16,045 nucleotides of DNA from Deltaproteobacteria bacterium (lineage in GTDB: Bacteria > Desulfobacterota > DSM-4660 > Desulfatiglandales > Desulfatiglandaceae), in the NCBI GenBank assembly GCA_018644785.1, contig JABGPV010000105.1:1-16045 (forward strand). The letters run 5' to 3'. Below the pieces are notes generated by a model, which saw only the letters and a program-made list of their open reading frames with translations, did no database searches and had not been told where the DNA came from. The translations under genes were made by a program, and so were the position numbers. Each line of letters opens with the position of its first letter. The stretch's first letter is position 1. Positions 1-6,571 of the stretch are shown here, piece after piece.

Positions 1-1922
1 TCAACGGCCTGCCGTTGGTGGTCTTTGAGTTTAAAAGCGCCATCCGCGAAGAGGCCACCATCCATGACGCATTTATCCAGCTTACGGTGCGCTATAAACG
101 CGACATCCCGGAACTCTTCAAATACAACGGCTTCTGCGTCATCAGCGACGGGGTGAACAACCGGGCCGGGTCTTTCTTTGCGCCCTACGAGTTTTTCTAC
201 GGCTGGCGCAAGACCGACGGTCGGGACCTGACCGAGAAGGACGGCATCGACTCCCTGTACACCATGATCCGGGGCATGTTCGACCCGTACCGGTTGCGCG
301 ACATCCTCCGCAACTTCATCTACCTGCCCGACACCTCGCGCAAGGAAGAAAAGATCCTCTGCCGCTATCCCCAATACTATGCGGCCAACAAGCTCTATGC
401 CAATATCAAGGCCCATCGACGACCCGAGGGGGATGGCAAGGGCGGCACCTATTTCGGGGCCACCGGCTGTGGCAAGAGCTTCACCATGCTTTTTTTGACC
501 CGGCTGCTCATGAAGAGCGTTGATTTTGCCAGCCCCACCATTGTGCTCATCACCGACCGGACCGACCTGGACGACCAACTTTCCGGTCAGTTTGTGGGGG
601 CCAAGGGCTATATCGGCGACGAGGCGGTGATCAGTGTGGAGAGCCTGGCTCAGCTTCGGGAATTGCTCAAGGGCAGGAGCAGCGGCGGTGTTTTTCTGAC
701 CACCATCCATAAATTCACCGAAGACACGGAATTGCTCACCGAGCGTACCAACGTGATCTGCATCTCGGACGAGGCCCACCGCAGTCAGGTGAATCTGGAT
801 CAGAAGGTGCGGATTACATCGGATGGCGTCAAACGCACCTACGGCTTTGCCAAATACCTGCACGACTCGCTGCCGGGCGCTACCTATGTGGGCTTTACCG
901 GCACGCCCATTGACGCCACCCTGGATGTATTTGGGCCGGCGGTGGATGCCTACACCATGAGCGAGTCGGTCCAGGACGGCATCACCGTCCGCATTGTCTA
1001 TGAGGGGCGGGCGGCCAGGGTTCTGCTGGATAACGCCAAATTGCAGGAGATCGAGGATTATTACGCTAAGTGCGCCGACCAGGGCGCCAGCGACTACCAG
1101 ATAGAAGAGAGCAAAAAGGCCAACACCAGGATGAACGCCATCCTCGGTGACCCGGACCGCCTCAAATCGCTGGCGGCGGATTTTGTGGAACATTATGAAA
1201 AGCGGGTGAGCGAGGGCGCGACGGTGAAGGGTAAGGCCATGTTTGTCTGCGCCAGTCGTGCCATCGCCTTCGATTTTTACAAGGAGGTGGTTGCCCTGCG
1301 GCCGGCGTGGGCTGAGATCAAAGTCTGTGAAGAAGGGGCGAGCCTGACCGAGAGAGAGCAGAAGGAGATTAAGCCCATGGAGCGGATCAAAATGATCATG
1401 ACCCGTGGCCAGGATGACCCCAAAGCGCTCTACGACCTGCTGGGCACCAAAGAATACCGCAAGGAGATGGACCGGCAGTTCAAAAGCGCCAAATCAAACT
1501 TCAAGATCGCCATTATCGTTGATATGTGGCTCACCGGTTTTGATGTACCTTTCCTAGATAGTATGTATATTGACAAGCCTGTTAAACGACACAACCTGAT
1601 CCAAACTATATCCCGTGTTAACCGCAAGTACAAGGATAAGCAAAAGGGGCTGATTATCGATTATATCGGCATCAAAAGCCAGATGAACAAGGCCCTGGCC
1701 CATTACTCCAAAACCGACCAGTCAAACATCGAGGAGGTCGGGCAGTCCATTGTGCAGGAACATAAATCAAACCGGTTGTCAGGGATGACACCCGGTTTTT
1801 TGGTGGGTATCGGAAATTTCTTTCTGAACAGTGGCATAATTGGTCCGGGCCATTTCATGCTGGAGGTGGGACATACGGTGGGAATTTTGTTTTTCACTCA
1901 ACGCAAAAGGGGTTACGTGTAA
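1..1922 (+). CDS. hsdR: Type I restriction enzyme R subunit (HsdR), 5' partial and 3' truncated
   Basis: ATP-dependent translocase/nuclease subunit of a type I restriction-modification complex, partial at the window's left edge (reading frame from base 3). Numbering from the TTG at 15: the nuclease E-x-K of VFEFKSA lies at residues 5-7, Walker A GATGCGKS at 148-155, DEAH at 252-255, GFTGTP at 293-298, and the motif V/VI block (DMWLTGFDVPF, TISRVNRKYK) at about 503-540. Similarity to HsdR ends near residue 580 (about 1755). The normal helical C-terminal domain, which contacts the methyltransferase core, is missing. It is replaced by about 55 unrelated residues, with the TAA at 1920-1922 in a terminator hairpin. 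No hsdM or hsdS is visible. The gene is probably a non-functional remnant at an island edge next to tRNA-Arg. Family assignment is firm; loss of function is inferred. Confidence 0.9.
   Translation, partial: NGLPLVVFEFKSAIREEATIHDAFIQLTVRYKRDIPELFKYNGFCVISDGVNNRAGSFFAPYEFFYGWRKTDGRDLTEKDGIDSLYTMIRGMFDPYRLRDILRNFIYLPDTSRKEEKILCRYPQYYAANKLYANIKAHRRPEGDGKGGTYFGATGCGKSFTMLFLTRLLMKSVDFASPTIVLITDRTDLDDQLSGQFVGAKGYIGDEAVISVESLAQLRELLKGRSSGGVFLTTIHKFTEDTELLTERTNVICISDEAHRSQVNLDQKVRITSDGVKRTYGFAKYLHDSLPGATYVGFTGTPIDATLDVFGPAVDAYTMSESVQDGITVRIVYEGRAARVLLDNAKLQEIEDYYAKCADQGASDYQIEESKKANTRMNAILGDPDRLKSLAADFVEHYEKRVSEGATVKGKAMFVCASRAIAFDFYKEVVALRPAWAEIKVCEEGASLTEREQKEIKPMERIKMIMTRGQDDPKALYDLLGTKEYRKEMDRQFKSAKSNFKIAIIVDMWLTGFDVPFLDSMYIDKPVKRHNLIQTISRVNRKYKDKQKGLIIDYIGIKSQMNKALAHYSKTDQSNIEEVGQSIVQEHKSNRLSGMTPGFLVGIGNFFLNSGIIGPGHFMLEVGHTVGILFFTQRKRGYV
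1770..1801 (+). terminator. Terminator-like hairpin after the hsdR breakpoint
   Basis: The arms 1770-1781 (AACCGGTTGTCA) and 1786-1797 (TGACACCCGGTT) form a 12-bp stem with one mismatch and a GGGA loop. A run of six Ts (1796-1801) follows. This is the shape of a Rho-independent terminator. It lies about 15 nt beyond the point where HsdR similarity ends, inside the extended reading frame. That suggests the segment was originally the non-coding end of another unit. Confidence 0.5.
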
Positions 1923-1943
1923 CACGTAACCCCTTGATTTTTT
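1907..1943. terminator. Bidirectional Rho-independent terminator between hsdR and tRNA-Arg
   Basis: The arms 1907-1920 (AAGGGGTTACGTGT) and 1922-1935 (ACACGTAACCCCTT) are perfect inverse complements of 14 nt around one central base. In practice a few central pairs open to form the loop. On the plus strand a six-T run follows (1938-1943). On the minus strand, after tRNA-Arg, the stem is followed by a shorter T-rich run. It probably ends the tRNA transcript and insulates it from hsdR. The stop codon of the hsdR remnant lies at the tip of this stem. Confidence 0.75.
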
Positions 1944-1944
1944 A

Positions 1945-2021
1945 TGGCGGACGATGCGAGACTCGAACTCGCGACCTCTGGTTCCGGAGACCAACGCTCT
2001 ATCCATCTGAGCTAATCGCCC
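1945..2021 (-). tRNA. tRNA-Arg (anticodon CCG)
   Basis: Read on the minus strand from 2021 to 1945, a 77-nt cloverleaf folds completely. The acceptor is GGGCGAT/ATCGTCC (one G-U pair), the D stem GCTC/GAGC, and the anticodon stem TTGGT/ACCAG with loop CTCCGGA (anticodon CCG at 1985-1987). The T arm is GCGAG-TTCGAGT-CTCGC, the discriminator is G, and CCA is encoded. It reads CGG codons. Its 3' end points at the truncated hsdR, as expected where integrative elements use the tRNA 3' end as attB. No integrase or second tRNA 3' fragment is visible in the window. Confidence 0.95.
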
Positions 2022-2032
2022 TTTGCGGTGTA

Positions 2033-2061
2033 CTGATATCAGCTTTTGCTGCCAAGGTCAA
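2033..2061 (-). promoter_or_regulatory. Sigma70-type promoter of tRNA-Arg
   Basis: On the minus strand a -35 TTGACC (2056-2061) is separated by 17 nt from a -10 TATCAG (2033-2038). The tRNA 5' end lies 11 nt downstream of the -10, which leaves a leader of only a few nucleotides. Spacing and position support a dedicated tRNA promoter. Confidence 0.55.
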
Positions 2062-2092
2062 GAAAAGGGTTGACAAAACCCGCTTATCCCGC

Positions 2093-2121
2093 TTGACATG
2101 TGAAAACATTTTGTCTATGTT
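2093..2121 (+). promoter_or_regulatory. Sigma70-type promoter of the DUF4143 ATPase gene
   Basis: A consensus -35 TTGACA (2093-2098), a 17-nt spacer and a -10 TATGTT (2116-2121) lie 44 nt upstream of the ATG at 2165. The optimal spacing makes this one of the better promoter matches in the window. The predicted transcript would begin inside or just before the inverted repeat at 2122-2150. Confidence 0.6.
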
Positions 2122-2150
2122 GTCGTCATTTTTCAAAGGAAAATGACGAC
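2122..2150 (+). promoter_or_regulatory. 11-bp leader inverted repeat before the DUF4143 ATPase gene
   Basis: GTCGTCATTTT (2122-2132) and AAAATGACGAC (2140-2150) are perfect inverse complements separated by 7 nt. They sit directly after the -10 box and just before the likely ribosome binding site GAGG (2151-2154). No T run follows, so it is not a terminator. It could be a repressor operator over the start site or a 5' mRNA hairpin stacked against the ribosome binding site. Confidence 0.55.
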
Positions 2151-2164
2151 GAGGTTGTCAAAGT

Positions 2165-3307
2165 ATGTTCACGAGGATCCTCAAAGCCCCAAAGCAAAGC
2201 TTTTTTCTCCTGGGTCCAAGGGGATCCGGCAAAAGCACATGGCTTAAGTCTATGTTTTCAGATGCCCACGTCATTGATCTGCTGTCTGAGGAAACATTCC
2301 AGCGGCTACTGATTAATCCCGGGCAATTCGCAAATGAACTACGAACCATACCGCCTGGTGGCTGGGTGATTGTAGATGAAGTTCAGCGGCTACCGAACCT
2401 TTTAAACGAAGTCCATCGGTTCATGGAAGAAAAAAGACTGAATTTTGTTCTGTGCGGTTCGAGCGCCCGAAAGCTTAAACGCGCAGGCGTCAACTTGCTT
2501 GCGGGGCGTGCCCTGCGGCGGGCAATGCACCCATTTGTGCCGGAGGAGGTTGGCCCGCAGTTCGACCTGGAAGAGTGCATAGAGCATGGTTCTCTACCCA
2601 TTGTCTGGGATTCTCCGGACAAAAGGGAAACGCTTTCCGCCTATGCACAGCTCTATCTGAAAGAGGAGATCCAGGGAGAAGCACTTGTTCGCAACCTGCC
2701 CGGCTTTGCCCGTTTCCTCCCTATCGCGGCTATTTTCCATGCTCAGAACATCAACGTGAGCAACATCGCCAGGGAGGCAGGGGTAGCGAGAACCACGGTA
2801 ACTGGATATCTTGATATCCTTGAAGAAACACTGCTGTGCTTCCGATTGCCCGCTTTTGAACCCAGGTTGCGTGTTCGGGAACGAAAATTACCAAAATGGT
2901 ATTGGTGCGATCCGGGTATTGTCCGCGCCATGAAGCGGGCTCAAGGCAAGCCTGGACCAGAAGAGAGAGGGCCTCTCTTCGAAGGTATGGTTGCCCAGTT
3001 ACTGCGTGCCTACAGGGACTATAAAGAAGCATTCGATGAAATGTACTACTGGGCTCCCTCCAGCGGATCCAGAGTGGAAGTTGATTTCATTATTGATCGC
3101 GGTTCGGAGTTGATTGCCCTGGAAGCAAAATCCGGCAAGACCTTTAAGGAAGCCTGGTGTAAGGGCCTCCGTGCCCTTGCACCACTTGAGGGAATTCACC
3201 GAAGGATTATCGTCTATCCACAGGGACCGGTCATGAAAACCGAAGATGGGATCGAAATCGTCTCGTTCAAGCACTTTGCCGACGAACTGGCGGCCGGCGT
3301 TTTATGA
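2165..3307 (+). CDS. AAA family ATPase with DUF4143 domain
   Basis: A 380-residue protein of the AAA_14/DUF4143 family, cytoplasmic P-loop ATPases often found near mobile or defence genes; cellular role unknown. Walker A GPRGSGKST lies at about residues 17-25, Walker B VIVDE with the following QRLP at about 68-76, and sensor-1-like LCGSSARKL at about 96-104. The middle part contains a winged-helix-like stretch (NIAREAGVARTTVTGYLDIL). The C-terminal DUF4143 domain ends with VDFII and the E-x-K of IALEAKSGKT, resembling a PD-(D/E)xK nuclease fold. Length is normal for the family. The ATG is preceded by a weak GAGG at 2151-2154 and by the promoter and hairpin described separately. The gene is monocistronic and convergent with the Mut7-C gene. 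It lies between tRNA-Arg and core genes, so it may be part of the accessory zone. Confidence 0.9.
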   Translation: MFTRILKAPKQSFFLLGPRGSGKSTWLKSMFSDAHVIDLLSEETFQRLLINPGQFANELRTIPPGGWVIVDEVQRLPNLLNEVHRFMEEKRLNFVLCGSSARKLKRAGVNLLAGRALRRAMHPFVPEEVGPQFDLEECIEHGSLPIVWDSPDKRETLSAYAQLYLKEEIQGEALVRNLPGFARFLPIAAIFHAQNINVSNIAREAGVARTTVTGYLDILEETLLCFRLPAFEPRLRVRERKLPKWYWCDPGIVRAMKRAQGKPGPEERGPLFEGMVAQLLRAYRDYKEAFDEMYYWAPSSGSRVEVDFIIDRGSELIALEAKSGKTFKEAWCKGLRALAPLEGIHRRIIVYPQGPVMKTEDGIEIVSFKHFADELAAGVL

Positions 3308-3334
3308 TCGAAGCGGTCGATTGGCACTTCTGAT

Positions 3335-3793
3335 TCACCCGTTGACAAAACCCCACCCATTGAGCTGTTTCTCCATTCTGATTCTGTGACTCCCGGGCCA
3401 GAAATACCTGCCGCAGGAGGGACAGAACCGGATGTTTTTCATATTTTCATAGAAAACATATTCCGGAATATTGTCACGGGCCGATTCCTCGGGCGCATCC
3501 ATCAAGAGAACATTGCACAGAAGGCACCGACTGAACCAATTGGCATGGCAGGTTTCCAGAGGAAGCACCTTTTTCAGTTGGGTCAATTGCTCACCGACAC
3601 CATTGTACCGGATAAAAACAGCACCTTCCAGAAACGGGACCCGTTTCCGTTGGCGGGTCAGTGGAATCCATCCATCGCGAGCTATTCGACCGATTTGGTG
3701 GATCGGATCAAAAGACTGATAATGGGCATCAAAGCCAAGAACCCTGAGCCATTTGACAAGTCTGCCCAGCATGATGTCCGCTACAAACCGCAT
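3335..3793 (-). CDS. Mut7-C RNase-domain protein with C-terminal zinc ribbon (DUF82)
   Basis: A 152-residue protein of the Mut7-C family (PF01927), a PIN-like domain followed by a zinc ribbon, thought to act on RNA; no defined bacterial substrate. The N-terminal signature ADIMLGRLVKWLRVLGFD (residues 5-22) and the C-terminal FCPSCGRYFWPGSH (about 123-136) are typical. The zinc ligands are Cys90, Cys93, Cys124 and Cys127. The motif that normally reads LLTRD is PLTRQ here (residues 44-48), so an active-site aspartate appears to be replaced by glutamine. The ATG (3791-3793) follows an AGGA-type ribosome binding site about 9 nt upstream. It is transcribed divergently from purC. Family assignment is strong; catalytic competence is doubtful. 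Confidence 0.85.
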   Translation of the reverse strand: MRFVADIMLGRLVKWLRVLGFDAHYQSFDPIHQIGRIARDGWIPLTRQRKRVPFLEGAVFIRYNGVGEQLTQLKKVLPLETCHANWFSRCLLCNVLLMDAPEESARDNIPEYVFYENMKNIRFCPSCGRYFWPGSHRIRMEKQLNGWGFVNG

Positions 3794-3878
3794 TGGCCTT
3801 TTTCCTGATTATCCAAAAATGCTCTCCCGTCACTTTTCAATCAAGGACAATAAAGACATCCATGAATTGCTCTCCCGC

Positions 3879-3907
3879 TTGCATTACATTATATGAATCA
3901 TTATAGT
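3879..3907 (+). promoter_or_regulatory. Sigma70-type promoter of purC
   Basis: A -35 TTGCAT (3879-3884), a 17-nt spacer and a -10 TATAGT (3902-3907) lie 87 nt before the purC ATG, in the 200-nt divergent space between purC and the Mut7-C gene. An overlapping alternative (TTGCTC with TATATG) also has 17-nt spacing but weaker boxes. I see no purine riboswitch or clear operator in this leader. Confidence 0.55.
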
Positions 3908-3993
3908 AGGATTTCACGGAATTGGGAAGCCGCCATATGGCCCCGATTTTCATTTTATGCCGGCCCAAAAACAAAACCTGGAGGTAAAGGACC

Positions 3994-4887
3994 ATGGGTT
4001 CAAAGGTTGTAGCAAAAACCGACTTCAACGATATCCCCCTTTTAAGACGGGGAAAAGTTCGCGATGTTTACGAAATTGAGGATAAGCTCTTGATTGTGGC
4101 CAGCGACCGAATGAGTGCTTTTGATGTGGTTATGGATGACCCCATTCCAGATAAAGGCAGCATTCTCACAGGGATATCTCTGTTCTGGTTTGAAAAACTT
4201 GAATCAATGGTCGAAAATCATGTCATCAGCAGTTCACCTGCCGAGTACCCTGAAATCTGCCGGAAATACGCAGCGGAACTTGAGCACCGCAGCATGCTGG
4301 TGAAGAAAGCAGAACCCCTTCCGGTGGAATGCATTGTCAGGGGATATATCTCAGGGTCCGGTTGGAAAGAATATCAAAAAACCGGGTCCGTTTGCGGCAT
4401 AACCCTCCCAAAAGGACTTCGTGAATCAGAACAGCTGCCTGAGCCTATTTTTACCCCCTCCACCAAGGCCGAAGAAGGCATGCATGACGAAAACATTGAT
4501 TTTGAAACCGCTGTAGGACTTCTGGGCAGGGATACGGCGGAAGAGGTTCGCCGGCTGAGCCTCAAAATTTATAAGTTTGGAAGAGATCTGGCCGCCCGGA
4601 AAGGGATTATTGTTGCGGACACAAAATTTGAATTCGGTATCAAAGACAGCAAATTGATCCTCATTGACGAGGTCTTGACCCCTGATTCGTCCCGTTTCTG
4701 GCCCATTGATACTTATGCCCCGGGTGGTCCGCAAAAGAGTTTTGACAAACAATTTCTCCGGGATTACCTGGTCCGGATCGAATGGCCCAAGACGCCGCCG
4801 CCGCCGAAACTGCCAGAGGAAATAATTGCAAAGACACGAGAAAAATATTTGGACGCATTGGAACGGCTGACCGGCCGGGACCTGTAG
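3994..4887 (+). CDS. purC: Phosphoribosylaminoimidazole-succinocarboxamide synthase (SAICAR synthetase)
   Basis: Cytoplasmic enzyme of de novo purine synthesis that joins CAIR and L-aspartate using ATP to make SAICAR. Diagnostic segments are [22 protein letters not shown] at the N-terminus (nucleotide-binding loop), the SAICAR signature [19 protein letters not shown] at about residues 109-127, and the second signature [17 protein letters not shown] at about 222-238. Length (297 aa) fits the longer family form. The ATG is preceded by GGAGG (3980-3984) at 9-nt spacing. No other pur gene is adjacent. Two small genes of unknown function follow in the same direction about 60 nt downstream and may share its transcript. 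Confidence 0.97.
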   Translation: MGSKVVAKTDFNDIPLLRRGKVRDVYEIEDKLLIVASDRMSAFDVVMDDPIPDKGSILTGISLFWFEKLESMVENHVISSSPAEYPEICRKYAAELEHRSMLVKKAEPLPVECIVRGYISGSGWKEYQKTGSVCGITLPKGLRESEQLPEPIFTPSTKAEEGMHDENIDFETAVGLLGRDTAEEVRRLSLKIYKFGRDLAARKGIIVADTKFEFGIKDSKLILIDEVLTPDSSRFWPIDTYAPGGPQKSFDKQFLRDYLVRIEWPKTPPPPKLPEEIIAKTREKYLDALERLTGRDL

Positions 4888-4947
4888 GGCGTTCAATACC
4901 TGCCGAAATTTCAGCACCGTTACCGGCAAAATATCGGAAGCCAAACT

Positions 4948-5256
4948 ATGGAAAATGGTACCGGAAAGACCCCTGGCCTAGATAATATGAACACCTGTGC
5001 CGGCAAGATGGAGGTGCCCACCCCCAGGGAAAGAGAGGCCCTGGCGGCCATGAAGTCCATTAAAGAGCGCGTTCGAGAGATCAAGAAGCGGCTCGATGAA
5101 TTAAATGCGTTGAAAGATGATGCCCACGCCGAAGAGATTGTGCCACTGGAAGGGGAGATGGCTCGTTTAAAGCAGAAGTGGGATTCCTGGGAGACAAAAA
5201 GAGACGCTGCCGCCAAAGAACGCATGATCCTGCTGGGCCACGAAACCGAGGAATAG
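4948..5256 (+). CDS. Small coiled-coil protein of unknown function
   Basis: A 102-residue, highly charged soluble protein. Residues from about 24 to 95 are almost entirely Lys/Arg/Glu/Asp-rich helix with heptad-like hydrophobic spacing (REREALAAMKSIKERVREI and KRLDELNALKDD), predicting a coiled-coil hairpin. No signal peptide, membrane segment, cysteine cluster or catalytic motif is visible. The ATG at 4948 has GGAAG at 4936-4940 (7-nt spacing). Internal Met codons at residues 14 and 21 are less supported starts. It is 10 nt upstream of the next unknown gene and likely co-transcribed with it and perhaps with purC. Function not recognised. Confidence 0.65.
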   Translation: MENGTGKTPGLDNMNTCAGKMEVPTPREREALAAMKSIKERVREIKKRLDELNALKDDAHAEEIVPLEGEMARLKQKWDSWETKRDAAAKERMILLGHETEE

Positions 5257-5266
5257 GGACGGACCC

Positions 5267-5794
5267 ATGGCGTTACGCCGCAGAAAAATTCAGTTGAAGA
5301 AAGCAAAAAAACCTACCAAAAGGAAAAAAAGAAAGGCAACCATTCGCAGAGAAGCGGCTTTGTCCAGCATCACCCATCGGCTTGCCACGGCGCAGGCCCT
5401 GCAGGCGCCCCTTTACGAATGTTGGGAACGCAAAGGCCTTTTTGAACCCGATGCCGGTATGGGTACCGTTGTTGTCACGCGAAAAACACCGGGGGACCAG
5501 ATTCTGATGGCCGTGTTTTTACTGGATGTTTTCTGTTTGGGCGTAAAAAACGCCGGTTGCATGCTCATTAGCGAGAGAGACTACCGGTTGCGACTGGCGC
5601 ACATCGAAAAAACGCAGGATTTGCAAGAGGTTCACCCCGCCTGCGCCAGAAAACTGGTGGAAGGAGCTGAAGCCTATGCTTCGGATCTGGGATTTTATCC
5701 CCACGGGGATTACGGAGTTGCGAAAAAGATTTTCGGAGACATTGACAAGGGATTATGTCCTCGTTCTTTCACATTCGGCCGGGAAGGTTGTTGA
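5267..5794 (+). CDS. Conserved protein of unknown function with basic N-terminus
   Basis: A 175-residue protein. The first 28 residues are extremely basic (more than half Lys or Arg), which suggests an RNA, DNA or ribosome contact. The globular part has the segments MGTVVVTRKTPGDQILMAVFLLDVFCLGVKNA (split here as about residues 65-79 and 80-96) and a C-terminal block PACARKLVEGAEAYASDLGF with PHGDYGVAKKIFGDID (about 124-160). These look like conserved blocks of a bacterial family that I recall only as uncharacterised. There are no membrane segments or recognisable catalytic motif. It starts 10 nt after the coiled-coil gene, with a purine-rich AGGGA-type site overlapping the upstream stop. No terminator precedes tadA, so read-through is possible. 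Confidence 0.75.
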   Translation: MALRRRKIQLKKAKKPTKRKKRKATIRREAALSSITHRLATAQALQAPLYECWERKGLFEPDAGMGTVVVTRKTPGDQILMAVFLLDVFCLGVKNAGCMLISERDYRLRLAHIEKTQDLQEVHPACARKLVEGAEAYASDLGFYPHGDYGVAKKIFGDIDKGLCPRSFTFGREGC

Positions 5795-5863
5795 TATTTT
5801 CATGGGCTCAAAAGACCATTCCCCTTGACGTACCGGAAAAAAATAATGTAAAAGCATTGAAAA

Positions 5864-6364
5864 ATGCAACATGATCTTTATCATTTGATGGCCCAGGCAC
5901 TGCTGGAAGCGGAAAAAGCCTATCTGGAGGGGGAAGTTCCTGTAGGCGCGGTAGTGGCCGACCCTGAAGGACGCATTTTGTCACGGGCTCACAATCAGCC
6001 CATATCACTTTGTGATCCCACAGCACATGCTGAAATCCTGGCCATCCGAAAGGCCTGCCGGATCAAAGGAAACTATCGGTTGAACCGCTGCCTGCTGGTA
6101 GCAACCATAGAGCCGTGTCTCATGTGCATGGGAACCGCCGTTCACGCAAGGGTGTCCATGCTGGCCTTCGGAGCACACGATATGAAAGGCGGCGTTGCGG
6201 GGTCTCTGTATGATCTTTCCCGGGACGACCGCCTCAATCACCGTATTGAAATCGTATCAGGCGTTATGGAGGATGAGTGTCGGGCACTGATGAGACGTTT
6301 TTTTCAAGCCCGCAGGGGAAAAGGCAGTAAACCCGACAAAGGAGAGGTACCGAAGTGGCCGTAA
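5864..6364 (+). CDS. tadA: tRNA adenosine-34 deaminase
   Basis: Zinc-dependent deaminase that converts A34 to inosine in tRNA-Arg(ACG), an essential wobble modification. The HAE motif is at residues 55-57 and PCLMC at 84-88 (zinc ligands His55, Cys85 and Cys88, with Glu57 as proton shuttle). The 166-aa length matches E. coli TadA. The ATG at 5864 has no clear Shine-Dalgarno site. The gene ends with TAA at 6362-6364, inside tRNA-Ser(CGA), which begins at 6341. The last seven sense codons (GEVPKWP) and the stop are therefore tRNA sequence. The core family fold ends before this tail (RFFQARR), so the tail is probably dispensable. The position beside dnaX-ebfC-recR matches the Bacillus arrangement. 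Confidence 0.95.
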   Translation: MQHDLYHLMAQALLEAEKAYLEGEVPVGAVVADPEGRILSRAHNQPISLCDPTAHAEILAIRKACRIKGNYRLNRCLLVATIEPCLMCMGTAVHARVSMLAFGAHDMKGGVAGSLYDLSRDDRLNHRIEIVSGVMEDECRALMRRFFQARRGKGSKPDKGEVPKWP

Positions 6365-6436
6365 CGGGGTCGACTCGAAATCGATTTGTCCTGTTAATAG
6401 CGGGGCACGTGGGTTCGAATCCCACCCTCTCCGCCA
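6341..6436 (+). tRNA. tRNA-Ser (anticodon CGA)
   Basis: A 96-nt class II tRNA with encoded CCA. The acceptor is GGAGAGG/CCTCTCC (6341-6347 with 6426-6432). The D stem is CCG/CGG, and the anticodon stem GTCGA/TCGAT carries the loop CTCGAAA (anticodon CGA). A long variable arm (TGTCCTG paired with CGGGGCA, with wobbles) follows, then T arm GTGGG-TTCGAAT-CCCAC and discriminator G. It reads UCG. Its first 24 nt overlap the 3' end of tadA. It probably depends on tadA read-through for transcription, since I see no convincing internal promoter. Confidence 0.95.
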
Positions 6437-6457
6437 GGTTTTTTCGTGGCGGTTTTT
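6431..6457 (+). terminator. Possible terminator overlapping the tRNA-Ser(CGA) 3' end
   Basis: CCGCCA (6431-6436, the last acceptor bases plus discriminator and CCA) pairs with TGGCGG (6447-6452) across a 10-nt loop and is followed by five Ts (6453-6457). It would compete with the acceptor stem, so it could act as a partial terminator before the second tRNA-Ser. The stem is short at 6 bp. Confidence 0.35.
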
Positions 6458-6477
6458 CATTTGAGAATACAATTTAA

Positions 6478-6571
6478 GGAGAGATGTCCGAGCTGGCCGA
6501 AGGAGCGCGACTGGAAATCGCGTGTACTGCTAACCGTGGTACCGAGGGTTCGAATCCCTCTCTCTCCGCCA
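6478..6571 (+). tRNA. tRNA-Ser (anticodon GGA)
   Basis: A 94-nt class II tRNA with encoded CCA. The acceptor is GGAGAGA/TCTCTCC, the D stem TCC/GGA, and the anticodon stem CGCGA/TCGCG with loop CTGGAAA (anticodon GGA). The variable arm has GTAC/GTAC pairing, the T arm is GAGGG-TTCGAAT-CCCTC, and the discriminator is G. It reads UCC and UCU. It lies 41 nt after tRNA-Ser(CGA) and 96 nt before dnaX. The near-identical acceptor suggests an old duplication. Confidence 0.96.

Noticed and set aside
3386..3808. 140-aa plus-strand open frame opposite the Mut7-C gene.
   Set aside because: The minus-strand protein has clear family motifs and zinc cysteines; the plus-strand translation has none.
4426..4944. 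172-aa minus-strand open frame over purC.
   Set aside because: It is the antisense shadow of a firmly identified gene, with no ribosome binding site or recognisable motif.
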